DNA from: Mesorhizobium caraganae
Lineage (GTDB): Bacteria > Pseudomonadota > Alphaproteobacteria > Rhizobiales > Rhizobiaceae
NCBI RefSeq assembly: GCF_016836705.1
Contig: NZ_JAFCGY010000013.1
Span: forward strand, 1-64,000
Length of the DNA stretch: 64,000 bases
Direction: 5' to 3'
Program-made: the position numbers and the translations under genes
Shown: one piece after another, positions 34,005 to 42,335 of the stretch
How positions within the stretch are numbered: the first letter of the stretch is position 1
Layout of the letters: each line of letters starts with the position of its first letter
The notes under the pieces: model-generated
What the model was told of the DNA's origin: nothing
The model's input: the letters and a program-made list of their open reading frames with translations, nothing else
Databases searched by the model: none

Positions 34005-34931
34005 ATGGCGAGAAAAGTCATCATCACCTGCGCCGTCACCGGTTCGGTGCACACGCCGTCCATGTCGCCCTATCTGCCGGTGACGCCGGACCAGATCGCC
34101 ACGGATGCGATTGCGGCGGCGGAAGCCGGCGCCTCGATCCTGCATCTGCACGCCCGCGATCCCAAGGACGGTCGCCCGACCGCCGATCCTGAGGTGTTCA
34201 TGCAGTTCCTGCCGCGCATCAAGCAGGCAACCGATGCGGTGATCAACATCACCACCGGCGGCTCGTCGCTGATGACGCTGGATCAGCGGCTGGCCGCACC
34301 GCTGCGGGCCCAGCCGGAAATGTGCTCGCTCAACATGGGCTCGATGAACTTTGCGCTGTTCCCGATGCTCGACAAGCCACGCGAATGGCAGCACGAGTGG
34401 GAGCCAAAACTGCTCGAAGCCACCCGCGACACGATCTTCAAGAACACTTTTGCCGACATGGAAGGCGTGCTGGAAAAGCTCGGCAAGGGCTGCGGCACGC
34501 GCTTCGAGTTCGAATGCTACGATGTCGGCCATCTCTATTCGCTGGCGCATTTTCGCGATCGCGGGCTGGTGTCGGGACCACTGTTCATCCAGTTCGTGCT
34601 CGGCATTCTGGGCGGCATCGGCGCCGATCCCGACAATCTCATCCACATGAAGCGCATCGCCGACAAATTGTTTGGCGACAGCTACCAATTCTCGGTGCTC
34701 GCCGCCGGCCGCAACCAGATGCCGCTGATCTCGATTGCGGCGGCGATGGGTGGCAATGTCCGTGTCGGGCTGGAGGACAGCCTCTATGACGGCCGCCAGC
34801 TGGCGAAATCCAACGCCGACCAGGTGCGCCGTATTCGCGGCATTCTCGACGGGCTGTCGCTGGACGTCGCCACACCGGCGGAGGCGCGCGACATGCTGGC
34901 GCTGAAGGGTGGCGACCGGGTAGCCTTCTAG
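34005..34931 (+). CDS. BKACE family beta-keto acid cleavage enzyme (3-keto-5-aminohexanoate cleavage protein-like)
   Basis: 308 aa. The N terminus (KVIITCAVTGSVHTPSMSP) and the metal-binding HLHARD motif near residue 48 are typical of BKACE enzymes, as is the C-terminal VRVGLEDS segment. These Zn enzymes split a beta-keto acid with acetyl-CoA into acetoacetate and a new CoA ester; family specificity is broad and usually read from the pocket and neighbours. Lysine fermentation is one known context, but the partner genes here differ. Third gene of the operon. Confidence 0.88.
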   Translation: MARKVIITCAVTGSVHTPSMSPYLPVTPDQIATDAIAAAEAGASILHLHARDPKDGRPTADPEVFMQFLPRIKQATDAVINITTGGSSLMTLDQRLAAPLRAQPEMCSLNMGSMNFALFPMLDKPREWQHEWEPKLLEATRDTIFKNTFADMEGVLEKLGKGCGTRFEFECYDVGHLYSLAHFRDRGLVSGPLFIQFVLGILGGIGADPDNLIHMKRIADKLFGDSYQFSVLAAGRNQMPLISIAAAMGGNVRVGLEDSLYDGRQLAKSNADQVRRIRGILDGLSLDVATPAEARDMLALKGGDRVAF

Positions 34932-34966
34932 GGGCGCACCGGATCGCGTGGTAAAAGGAGGCTGAC

Positions 34967-35464
34967 TTGGAAAGGATTCTGGTCTCAGCCTGCCTGCTCG
35001 GCAGCCACGTCCGCTACAACGGCTCTTACCGGCTCAACAACCATCCGGTATTGACGCGATGGCAGGCGGAAGGGCGGGTCGTGCAAATCTGCCCCGAGGT
35101 TGCGGCGGGCTTCTCCACGCCGCGCCCTCCGGCGGAAATTCGCGGCGCAGGCGACGCTGTGCTGCACGGCCAAGGCCAGGTGGTCGAGCAGACGGGAAAC
35201 GATGTGACCGCACTCTATCTCGAAGCCGGTCAGATTACGCTGGAACTCGCCCGGGAAACCGGATGTCGCTATGCGGTTCTCACCGACGGCAGCCCGTCCT
35301 GCGGTTCAAGCTTCGTCTATGACGGCAGTTTTTCGGGTAACCGCGTGGCCGGCCGCGGCACGACCACCGCGCTCTTGGAAGCCAACGGCATTCGCGTCTT
35401 TTCGGAAGACGATATCGGCAAACTTGACGATCTCCTGAACGGCTCAGCCGGAACCGTGGCCTGA
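34967..35464 (+). CDS. DUF523 family protein (TudS-like)
   Basis: 165 aa starting at a TTG with AAGGAGG five bases upstream. Cysteines at about residues 9 (SACLLG), 42 (QICPEV) and 112 (SPSCGSS) are the three conserved cysteines that in thiouracil desulfurase (TudS, a DUF523 member) hold a [4Fe-4S] cluster. Other DUF523 members have no proven role. In this operon, between the BKACE and GNAT genes, it may be a passenger or act on a sulfur-containing substrate. Confidence 0.82.
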   Translation: MERILVSACLLGSHVRYNGSYRLNNHPVLTRWQAEGRVVQICPEVAAGFSTPRPPAEIRGAGDAVLHGQGQVVEQTGNDVTALYLEAGQITLELARETGCRYAVLTDGSPSCGSSFVYDGSFSGNRVAGRGTTTALLEANGIRVFSEDDIGKLDDLLNGSAGTVA

Positions 35465-35467
35465 TCC

Positions 35468-35992
35468 ATGGCGAAGAAGATCAGCATGACCGGCGATATC
35501 GTCATCCGCCGCGGCACCATCAAGGACGTCGACACCATCTACGCCGCGCTTCTGCGCCTCGGCGCCCATATCGGCGCGCATCAGGAAATCACCTCCACCG
35601 CCGATGATCTCCGCCGTTACGGTTTTGGCGAAAAGCCTGCCTTTTCCACCCTGATCGCCGAAGTCGGTGGCGAATTTGCCGGGCTGTGCCTCTCTTTCCC
35701 GATCTTCTCGACCTGGATGGGACGGCCCGGCGTCTATATCCAGGACCTCTATGTCGAGGACCGGTTTCGCGGCCGCAAGATCGGCGAAAAGCTGCTGCGC
35801 CGGGTCGCGCGTGACTGCCGCCGGGATGGTGGCGCCTATCTCAGGCTGTCGGTCGATACCGATAATGACGGCGCCAAGGCGTTTTATGAGAAGCTCGGCA
35901 TTGGCTGGGCGCATTATGAGCAGACGCAGAAGATCGTCGGCGAGGCCTTTTTCGCTTTTGCCGATGCAGTGCAGGATGGGGAAACGGAATGA
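35468..35992 (+). CDS. GNAT family N-acetyltransferase
   Basis: 174 aa. The acetyl-CoA binding segment VEDRFRGRKIGEKLLRRV is a clear GNAT motif A, preceded by the beta-strand pair GVYIQDLYV and followed by KAFYEKLGI. Members acetylate amines such as polyamines, diamines or aminoglycosides. It begins three bases after the DUF523 stop and overlaps the deacetylase gene by four bases, so an acetylation/deacetylation pair is translated together. Confidence 0.88.
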   Translation: MAKKISMTGDIVIRRGTIKDVDTIYAALLRLGAHIGAHQEITSTADDLRRYGFGEKPAFSTLIAEVGGEFAGLCLSFPIFSTWMGRPGVYIQDLYVEDRFRGRKIGEKLLRRVARDCRRDGGAYLRLSVDTDNDGAKAFYEKLGIGWAHYEQTQKIVGEAFFAFADAVQDGETE

Positions 35993-37017
35993 AAGCCTTC
36001 TTTGCCGACGAGCAGAAACGCCACGACCCGAAGGCCTTCCTGTCCAGCGGCGCGCCACAACCCAATCCCGAACAGCCGGAGCGTGCCGAACGGTTGTTAG
36101 CTGGCGCAAGAGCTACCGGATTGACGATCGAACGGCCCAGAGATCATGGCCTCGGGCCGGTGGCGGCCGTGCACACGCCCGAATATCTCGCCTTCCTCGA
36201 ACATATTTTCGCGCGCTGGCAGCGCATTGAAGGCGCTTCGTCGGAAGTCATTCCCAACATCCATCCGCTGGCGCGCGACGGCGCCTATCCGGCCTCGGCG
36301 GTCGGCCAGGCCGGCTACCACATGGCCGACACCGCCTGCCCGATTTCGGCCGAGACCTGGCAGAGCGCGCTGTGGAGCGCCTGGACCGCGGTCGAGGCAG
36401 CCGAGGCGGTGATATCAGCCGCGCCTGCCGCCTATGCGCTCTGCCGCCCGCCCGGCCACCATGCCTTTGCCGATGTCGCCGGCGGCTTCTGCTTCATCAA
36501 CAATTCGGCGGTCGCGGCGCAAGTGTTGCGCAAGCAGGCAGCGCGGGTAACGATCCTCGATGTCGATCTGCATCACGGTAACGGCACGCAAGGCATTTTT
36601 TACGCGCGGCCCGACGTGTTGACGGTGTCGCTGCATGCCGATCCGGTGCGCTTCTATCCGTTCTTCTGGGGCCATGCCGACGAGCGCGGCGAAGGGCCGG
36701 GCCTCGGCTATAATTTCAACCTGCCACTGCCGCGCAAATCCGCCGATGCGGCGTTTCTCGAAGCACTTGGTGTAGCGTTCCAGCGTATCCGCGCCTTCGC
36801 GCCGGACGCGCTGGTCGTGGCGCTCGGTCTCGACGCGTTCGAGGGTGATCCGTTCGGCGGGCTGTCGGTGACCACACCCGGCTTCTCGCGCATCGGCGAG
36901 GCAATCGCCAAGCTCGGCCTGCCGACGGTGATCGTGCAGGAAGGCGGTTATCTCTGCGACGCGCTCGGCGACAACCTCACCGCATTCCTCACCGGTTTCG
37001 GCGGCAAACAGCGCTGA
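35989..37017 (+). CDS. Histone deacetylase family protein (acetylpolyamine amidohydrolase-like)
   Basis: 342 aa of the arginase/deacetylase superfamily. The catalytic RPPGHHAF motif lies near residue 155, and the zinc ligands sit in ILDVDLHHGNGTQ and LGLDAFEGDPF. Bacterial members include acetylpolyamine amidohydrolases that release acetate from acetylated amines. Overlaps the GNAT gene by four bases (ATGA), indicating translational coupling. Last gene of the operon; its stop is two bases from the convergent cysteine desulfurase-like gene. Confidence 0.88.
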   Translation: MKAFFADEQKRHDPKAFLSSGAPQPNPEQPERAERLLAGARATGLTIERPRDHGLGPVAAVHTPEYLAFLEHIFARWQRIEGASSEVIPNIHPLARDGAYPASAVGQAGYHMADTACPISAETWQSALWSAWTAVEAAEAVISAAPAAYALCRPPGHHAFADVAGGFCFINNSAVAAQVLRKQAARVTILDVDLHHGNGTQGIFYARPDVLTVSLHADPVRFYPFFWGHADERGEGPGLGYNFNLPLPRKSADAAFLEALGVAFQRIRAFAPDALVVALGLDAFEGDPFGGLSVTTPGFSRIGEAIAKLGLPTVIVQEGGYLCDALGDNLTAFLTGFGGKQR

Positions 37018-37018
37018 T

Positions 37019-38284
37019 TCAGCCACGCTGTTGCCTCAGCATGGCGACGACCCGGTGCACGCTTTCCAGCGTCTCGTCGATCTCCGCTGCCGAGTTGTAA
37101 TGCGCGATGCCGATGCGCACGACGCCTTGCTCGGCCGGAATGCCGAGCTGATGGACGATCTCCCAGGCGTAGTTGTGGCCTGACCACAGGAAGATGTTTT
37201 CGGCATTCAGCTGCCGCACGATCGTCTCCGGCACGATGCCGTCGACCGTGAAGGACACCGTCGGCACGCGCTCGCTTACACGTTTGGGATCGGTGATGCC
37301 GCGAATGGTCAGGCCCTCGATATCGGACAGGCCTTCAATCAGCCTTAGCGCCAGCGGGTTTTCATGGGCGATCGAGACTTCGAATGCCTTGGCAATCTTG
37401 CGTCTGCGCGAACCGCTCTCACCGGCGGCCGCGCCGAGATCGGCGAAATAGTCGACCGCGGCGGTCAGCCCGGCCATCAGTTCGATCTGCGGCGTGCCGA
37501 GTTCGAAACGCTCCGGCAGGCCGTTGGACGAGCAGCGGCATTTGTAGGGTTTCAGTGCGTCGATGACGTCGCGGCGGCCCCAAAGGATGCCCATATGCGG
37601 GCCGAAGAATTTGTAGGCGGAGCAGACCAGGAAATCGCAGCCGAGATCCTGCACATCGATCAGGCCATGCGGCGCGAACTGCACGGCATCGACATAGACA
37701 AGCGCGCCGGCCTGTTTGGCGAGCGCCGTCAGCGCCTTGACCCGGTTGATCGAGCCGGTGAGGTTCGAGGCATAGTTCAGCGCAACGAGTTTTGTCTTGT
37801 CGGTCAACAGTGCGCTCAGCGCCGTCTCCTCGACCTGCCAGCTTGTCTCGTCGAAGGGCAGGAAGCGGACGACAAGGTCAAGGTCTTCGGCCAGTTGCAG
37901 CCAGGGCGAGACGTTGCCCTCATGATCCATGCGGGTGACGATGATCTCGTCGCCCGGCTTGAACCGGCGGCCGAGCGTGCGCGACATGTGATAGGTCAGC
38001 GTCGTCATGTTGGCGCCGATGATGATTTCTTCAGCGCTTGCCGCACCGAGGAAATCGGCCATCGCCGCATGCGCGTCGTCGACCACTTTTTGCGCCGCCA
38101 CGGTCGTTTCGAAATAGCCGCCGAGATTGGCGTTGGTGGTCAAGAGGCAGCGGGCCACCGCATCGGCGACCGCTTGCGGCACCTGCGTGCCGGCCGGATT
38201 GTCGAGATAGATGCGCCGGCGTCCCTTGTCGGTCAGGTCCAGCGCCGGAAATTTCCTCCTGACGGTCTCTAGCGGAAAATCCAT
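37019..38284 (-). CDS. Cysteine desulfurase-like protein (class V aminotransferase)
   Basis: 421 aa from the ATG at 38284, which has AAGGGGA upstream; a frame to 38317 adds a basic tail. Class V PLP fold with FLVCSAYKFFGPHMG, where the lysine binds the cofactor, and YLDNPAGTQVP near the N terminus. It matches the cysteine desulfurase-like family that lacks the long catalytic loop of SufS/IscS. No iron-sulfur genes lie nearby. It runs toward the catabolic operon and probably is not part of it. Confidence 0.85.
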   Translation of the reverse strand: MDFPLETVRRKFPALDLTDKGRRRIYLDNPAGTQVPQAVADAVARCLLTTNANLGGYFETTVAAQKVVDDAHAAMADFLGAASAEEIIIGANMTTLTYHMSRTLGRRFKPGDEIIVTRMDHEGNVSPWLQLAEDLDLVVRFLPFDETSWQVEETALSALLTDKTKLVALNYASNLTGSINRVKALTALAKQAGALVYVDAVQFAPHGLIDVQDLGCDFLVCSAYKFFGPHMGILWGRRDVIDALKPYKCRCSSNGLPERFELGTPQIELMAGLTAAVDYFADLGAAAGESGSRRRKIAKAFEVSIAHENPLALRLIEGLSDIEGLTIRGITDPKRVSERVPTVSFTVDGIVPETIVRQLNAENIFLWSGHNYAWEIVHQLGIPAEQGVVRIGIAHYNSAAEIDETLESVHRVVAMLRQQRG

Positions 38285-38336
38285 AGCTGTCCCCTTCCCC
38301 TTGTCTTTGCTCGGCAATTCCGCCCGGACGGCTTGC

Positions 38337-39404
38337 CTATGGGCACGGATTGCCGACGCGCTGGTGGATCGCGTCGACGCCCTTCTGCATCTCCTCGGTC
38401 CAGGTCACGTCCGCCGAAGACAGCGCCATTTCGAGCTGCGCAATCGTCGTCGCGCCGATGATGCTGGAGGTAACAAATGGCCGGCTGGCGACATAGGCAT
38501 TGGCAAACAGCGCCGGCTCGAGGCCGAAGGAGCGCGCCAGCTCATTGTATTCGAGCTGCGCCTCGGCGGCGTTCGGCGTCTCGTAACGCTGGCCGCGGTT
38601 GAACAGCTGTGAGCGCGAGCCTTGCGGGCGCGCGCCATGGTCGTATTTGCCGGTGAGATAGCCTTGCGCCAGCGGCGAATAGGCGAGAAAGCCAACCTCT
38701 TCGCGTTCGCAGACCTCGGCGAGGTTCACCTCAAAGGTGCGGTTGACGAGATTGTAGGCGTTCTGCAGCGAGACGACGCGCGGACCGAGGCCCTTGTCGG
38801 CCTCGGCGATGAAGCGCATGACGCCCCAGGAGCTTTCGTTCGACAGGCCGAGATGGCGGATCTTTCCCGCCTTCACCAGCTCCTCGAAGACGGCCAGTGT
38901 CTCGGCGATCGGCGTCTCGCCGGCCGGCGCGCCAACGGCGTCGGCACGGCGCGGCGTGGCGCCGACGCGGGTCGGGTTGGCGCCCCAGGGGATGTCGCGT
39001 TCCGGCCAGTGGATCTGGTAGAGATCGAGATAGTCGGTGCCGAGCTTGGCAAGCGATTTGTCGATGGCGTCACAGATGTCGGCGCGCACCAGTTTTGACG
39101 GCCGGTCGCCACGAAACCAGCGGTTGGCGGTGCGGCCGACCACTTTCGAGGCGAGGATGACCTTGTCGCGATTGCCCTTGGCCTTCATCCAGCTGCCGAT
39201 GAACCTCTCCGTCCGCCCCTGCGTCTCCTCTTTCGGCGGGATCGGGTAGAGCTCGGCGGTGTCGATGAAATTCACGCCGCGCTCAAAGGCCAGATCCATC
39301 TGCGCATGCCCTTCGGCCTCGGTGTTCTGCTGGCCCCAGGTCATCGACCCCAGGCAGATCTGGGTAACAAGAAGATCGGTCCGACCGAGACGGCGTTTGT
39401 GCAT
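38337..39404 (-). CDS. NADP(H)-dependent aldo/keto reductase (Tas-like)
   Basis: 355 aa aldo/keto reductase. The catalytic tetrad is readable: aspartate and tyrosine in FIDTAELYP, a lysine in VILASKVVG, and a histidine in YQIHWPER. The coenzyme-binding tail contains TSSIIGATTIAQL. The closest type is E. coli Tas with its long loop insertion after strand 4. Physiological substrate unknown. Confidence 0.9.
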   Translation of the reverse strand: MHKRRLGRTDLLVTQICLGSMTWGQQNTEAEGHAQMDLAFERGVNFIDTAELYPIPPKEETQGRTERFIGSWMKAKGNRDKVILASKVVGRTANRWFRGDRPSKLVRADICDAIDKSLAKLGTDYLDLYQIHWPERDIPWGANPTRVGATPRRADAVGAPAGETPIAETLAVFEELVKAGKIRHLGLSNESSWGVMRFIAEADKGLGPRVVSLQNAYNLVNRTFEVNLAEVCEREEVGFLAYSPLAQGYLTGKYDHGARPQGSRSQLFNRGQRYETPNAAEAQLEYNELARSFGLEPALFANAYVASRPFVTSSIIGATTIAQLEMALSSADVTWTEEMQKGVDAIHQRVGNPCP

Positions 39405-39521
39405 GGAATTTCTCCGGCGGGAATTTTTGCGCGGCTGCGCGGGAAGGAAGCCACACCATAGGCAAAGCAGAGGCGCTCTCCAAGCCTCAGCCGACCGACT
39501 TTTGTGTGAGCCCTGGAAAAG

Positions 39522-39989
39522 TCAGCGCCGGGCGCCGGCCACCGCGCGCCGCTTGGCTTCGTCGATCAGCATGTTGGCGACCTGCATGCGGATCATGGCG
39601 CGCTGGCGCAGATGCGGCGCGACGCGATCAGGATGATTGGCAAAGGCAAAGCTGCGGCGCATGCGGCCGAGATCGGCGTTCTTGACGGGATGATCGAGAC
39701 CGAGCTCGACGGCGATCGCCTCGGGATCGATCGGCGGCAGTCTTTCCTCGGGCTTTGCTTCCTCGCCGGCCAGTGCCAGCTTGGCCTGGTCGAGAAGTGC
39801 GGCGAATTCGGCGGCAAGATCGGACCCAGACTCGCGATATTCGGCGGTGAAGGTTTCGCCGGAGACCTTGATGCGGCCGGAATGAAGCTCGTCGGCCACG
39901 GACAGATAGTCGAACGGGATCGACGGCCGCGCGCCTGTCTCCTCACCAGCCTCGTCCTTGTCGGAGGCGACGAACAGATCGTCGAGCAA
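39522..39989 (-). CDS. J-domain-like protein with uncertain start
   Basis: 155 aa as an open frame. The C-terminal half carries FANHPDRVAPHLRQRA, with the HPD triad of J domains, in a short helical context; it would stimulate an Hsp70 ATPase if genuine. The start is odd: the frame opens at a TTG (39989) without a clear ribosome site, preceded by an open stretch without ATG. An ATG at 40048 lies one frame off, and one extra G in the run at 40025-40029 would join it to this frame as a 175-aa protein. Translation or sequence error is possible. Confidence 0.6.
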   Translation of the reverse strand: MLDDLFVASDKDEAGEETGARPSIPFDYLSVADELHSGRIKVSGETFTAEYRESGSDLAAEFAALLDQAKLALAGEEAKPEERLPPIDPEAIAVELGLDHPVKNADLGRMRRSFAFANHPDRVAPHLRQRAMIRMQVANMLIDEAKRRAVAGARR

Positions 39990-40402
39990 GGAAGCGAAAT
40001 CCCGCTTGGCGCCGATGTCAGCCTCCCCCTCGTTTTAACCGTGAGCATGTGAATAGAGCCAGCCGCACCATAGAACCGGCTCGTTAAAAATGAATGCCAC
40101 TGATCTTAACCAGTTTAGGCGTTGGCCAGACTTGCGCGGGCCGCTTGATGGTGCGGGAAGTTCAACAAAAAGCCGGACTGCATCTTCATGCAGCCCGGAA
40201 AATTCGCCAGGAGTGGCGAGGAAAAGCCGGCCATGTGCCAGCGTCTATGCGTACGGTCCGCATCAGCCGAAAGTTTCAGCCAATGAGCTGATTGTGCCGA
40301 AAAGAAATCGCCCGGCATGGCTGCCATGCAAATGCTGCACTGCACAATCTTCATATTTTCCCTATATTCGGTGCCGTGGAGGATCAACTAAGGGGCCGAA
40401 TC
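39990..40402. other. 413-bp intergenic region
   Basis: No convincing gene. It holds the possible 5' extension of the J-domain-like gene (39990-40048), a minus-strand terminator-like hairpin at 40173-40198, and the promoter region of the small gene at 40403. A 90-codon open frame on the minus strand (40115-40387) has no family resemblance. Confidence 0.5.
40166..40198 (-). terminator. Minus-strand terminator-like hairpin without an obvious gene
   Basis: CCGG and CTGCAT pair with ATGCAG and CCGG across a CTTC loop, with one A/C mismatch. Read on the minus strand, the stem is followed by CTTTTTGTTG, as in an intrinsic terminator. No annotated gene transcribes into it from the right, so it may end a small RNA. 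Confidence 0.45.
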
Positions 40403-40567
40403 ATGGGGTTCTTCACTGAAATGTTTGCTCGTCCGCGTCCGCAGGAGCATCAGCGTTACCGCTCGGCACTGGCATTGCTGCATTCGATGAGCAATGCCGA
40501 CCGCGCCGACGTCGGCATTAAGCCGGCCGATTTCCCGCGCATCGCCCGCGAAATGTCGATGCGCTGA
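40403..40567 (+). CDS. Small DUF1127-like protein
   Basis: 54 aa starting MGFFTEMFARPRPQEHQR, with an AAGGGG ribosome site about eight bases upstream. The second half (RSALALLHSMSNADRADVGI) resembles the L-x-x-M-x-x-x-x-L-x-D-I-G end of DUF1127 proteins. A strong terminator lies 13 bases after the stop. Too short for confident family assignment, but the expression signals are good. Confidence 0.65.
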   Translation: MGFFTEMFARPRPQEHQRYRSALALLHSMSNADRADVGIKPADFPRIAREMSMR

Positions 40568-40579
40568 ACCAGCGCAAGA

Positions 40580-40611
40580 CGAGGTTTCCCGGCAGCGACC
40601 GGGAAACCTCG
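40580..40611. terminator. Bidirectional terminator hairpin
   Basis: A perfect 13-bp stem (CGAGGTTTCCCGG and complement) with a CAGCGA loop, followed by aaaag. It separates the convergent small gene at 40403 and the DUF1993 gene. Confidence 0.8.
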
Positions 40612-40625
40612 AAAAGCCGAATCCT

Positions 40626-41132
40626 TCAACTATTGCCGAGGTAGGCACCCTTTGTCAGCGGCACGCCGTTGTGGCGCAGGATGTCGTAGGCCGTGGTGAC
40701 GTGGAAATAGAAGTTGGGCATGGCGACATGCAGCAAATACTGCAGTCCGGGCATCGAGACCTCGCGCGGGCCAAACTTCAGGTCCACCATCCTGTCATCC
40801 GAGCCATCGAATTCGGCAGCCGAGAACGACGCCAGAAGCTCGAGCGTCTTGGCTAGGCGCGCCTGAAGGTCGACGAAACTCGCTTCATTGTCTTCGTATT
40901 TCGGCACTTCGCGGCGGGCCAAGCGCGACGGCGCGCCCTTGGCATGGTCGGTGGCGACCTGCACCTGCCTCACCAGCGCGTACATGTCGGGCGCCAGCCT
41001 TGCGGTCAAAAACACCTGCGGGTCGATCTTGCGGTCGGCCGCGTTCTGTTCGGCAGTCGACAGCACAGTTGAGAGCGCCTTCAGCCTGGCCGAAAACACC
41101 GGCACCGAGGCCTCGTACATCGATATCGTCAT
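40626..41132 (-). CDS. DUF1993 domain-containing protein
   Basis: 168 aa. It begins MTISMYEASVPVFSARLKAL and contains LAPDMYALVRQVQVATDHAKG, the DUF1993 pattern, which is a DinB-like four-helix bundle with histidine and acidic residues. The C-terminal half has MPNFYFHVTTAYDILRHNGV, typical of the family. Function unknown. Convergent with the small DUF1127-like gene. Confidence 0.85.
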   Translation of the reverse strand: MTISMYEASVPVFSARLKALSTVLSTAEQNAADRKIDPQVFLTARLAPDMYALVRQVQVATDHAKGAPSRLARREVPKYEDNEASFVDLQARLAKTLELLASFSAAEFDGSDDRMVDLKFGPREVSMPGLQYLLHVAMPNFYFHVTTAYDILRHNGVPLTKGAYLGNS

Positions 41133-41270
41133 CTTGATTCTCCCTGCGGCCGAGCGCCGAAGGCGCGACCTAGCGCTTTCGCCGACGATTGTTCAAGCCA
41201 CTGCAGCCATGCGTCACCGCGCCGCCGCAATCAGTGTGGTAGAATCTTCGTTACCGTGCGGAGATTCCCG

Positions 41271-42320
41271 ATGAAGCGCATCTTTCTCGCAGCAGTTGCA
41301 CTCTTCTCCCTTGCCACGATACGCCAAGCCGCGCTGGCTGCCGAAGACACACCCGAAGTGCCCTACGTCGACGACCGATCAAGCGCCGATGCCGTCGTCC
41401 GTTCGCTTTACAGCGCCATCAACCGGCACGAATTCGCCCGCGCCTGGGGCTATTACGGCGATACCAAGCCAGCAAAGGATTTTGACGCTTTCGTCAAGGG
41501 CTATGACGGCACCGACAAGGTCGATGTCGAAACCGGCGACGTTTCCGATGAGGGCGCGGCCGGCAGCATCTATTACAGTGTCCCGGTCGCCATCCGCGCC
41601 ACCGACAAGGTAGGCAACGAGGCGGTGTTCGCCGGCTGCTACACGCTGCGCCAGGTCAGTGCAGACATTCAAGCCCCGCCGTTCCGGCCGATCTTCATCG
41701 ACAAGGGCGCGCTGAAGCCGTCCAAGGCCGATTTCGAGGAGGCGCTGCCGGCAAGCTGCGGCGATGGACCGCCGCCGCCGAAAAAGGACACCGCGCTCGA
41801 ACAGGCCAAGAAAGCTTTCCTGGCGACTTATGGCGACCAGTGCGACAAGCAATTCCTCGGCGAGGAGCCGAACGCTTTTTCGATCAAATACAAGGACAAG
41901 GATGCGGCTGAAGGCGACCCCGACAAGGAGACACGGCTTTTCGAATTCTCCTGTTCTGCCGCTGCCTACAATACCGCCTCGGTCTACTACATGACCGACG
42001 CGCTTGGCGGCGTGCTGCAGCTGCAGTTCGCCGAGCCGGAACTGGATATCCGTTACGAGAACAACGACAGCGACGGCAAACTGCTCGGTGTGACCGTCAC
42101 CGGCTTCCACACGACCGGCTGGGCGACCAATCCCGAATATGACGAAGAAACCAGGACGATCCGCACGTTCAACAAATGGCGTGGTGTCGGCGATGCCTCC
42201 GACAGCGGCACCTATCTGTTCCGCAACGGTGATTTTTCGCTGGTCCAGTACGACGTGGACGCCTCCTATGACGGCGAGGAAAACCCGCAGACGGTGGTCG
42301 ACTACAACACCGCGCCTTGA
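41271..42320 (+). CDS. DUF1176 domain-containing secreted protein
   Basis: 349 aa from the ATG at 41271, with GGAGA nine bases upstream; an in-frame GTG or ATG five codons earlier is possible. A signal peptide is visible (KRIFLAAVALFSLATIRQAALA). The first half has a DUF-like region with YYSVPVAIRATD. The second half (TYGDQCDKQFLG, FEFSCSAAAYN, ENNDSDGKLLG) matches DUF1176. Cysteines suggest disulfides. Function unknown. Confidence 0.78.
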   Translation: MKRIFLAAVALFSLATIRQAALAAEDTPEVPYVDDRSSADAVVRSLYSAINRHEFARAWGYYGDTKPAKDFDAFVKGYDGTDKVDVETGDVSDEGAAGSIYYSVPVAIRATDKVGNEAVFAGCYTLRQVSADIQAPPFRPIFIDKGALKPSKADFEEALPASCGDGPPPPKKDTALEQAKKAFLATYGDQCDKQFLGEEPNAFSIKYKDKDAAEGDPDKETRLFEFSCSAAAYNTASVYYMTDALGGVLQLQFAEPELDIRYENNDSDGKLLGVTVTGFHTTGWATNPEYDEETRTIRTFNKWRGVGDASDSGTYLFRNGDFSLVQYDVDASYDGEENPQTVVDYNTAP

Positions 42321-42335
42321 TCGATTGCCATCGGC

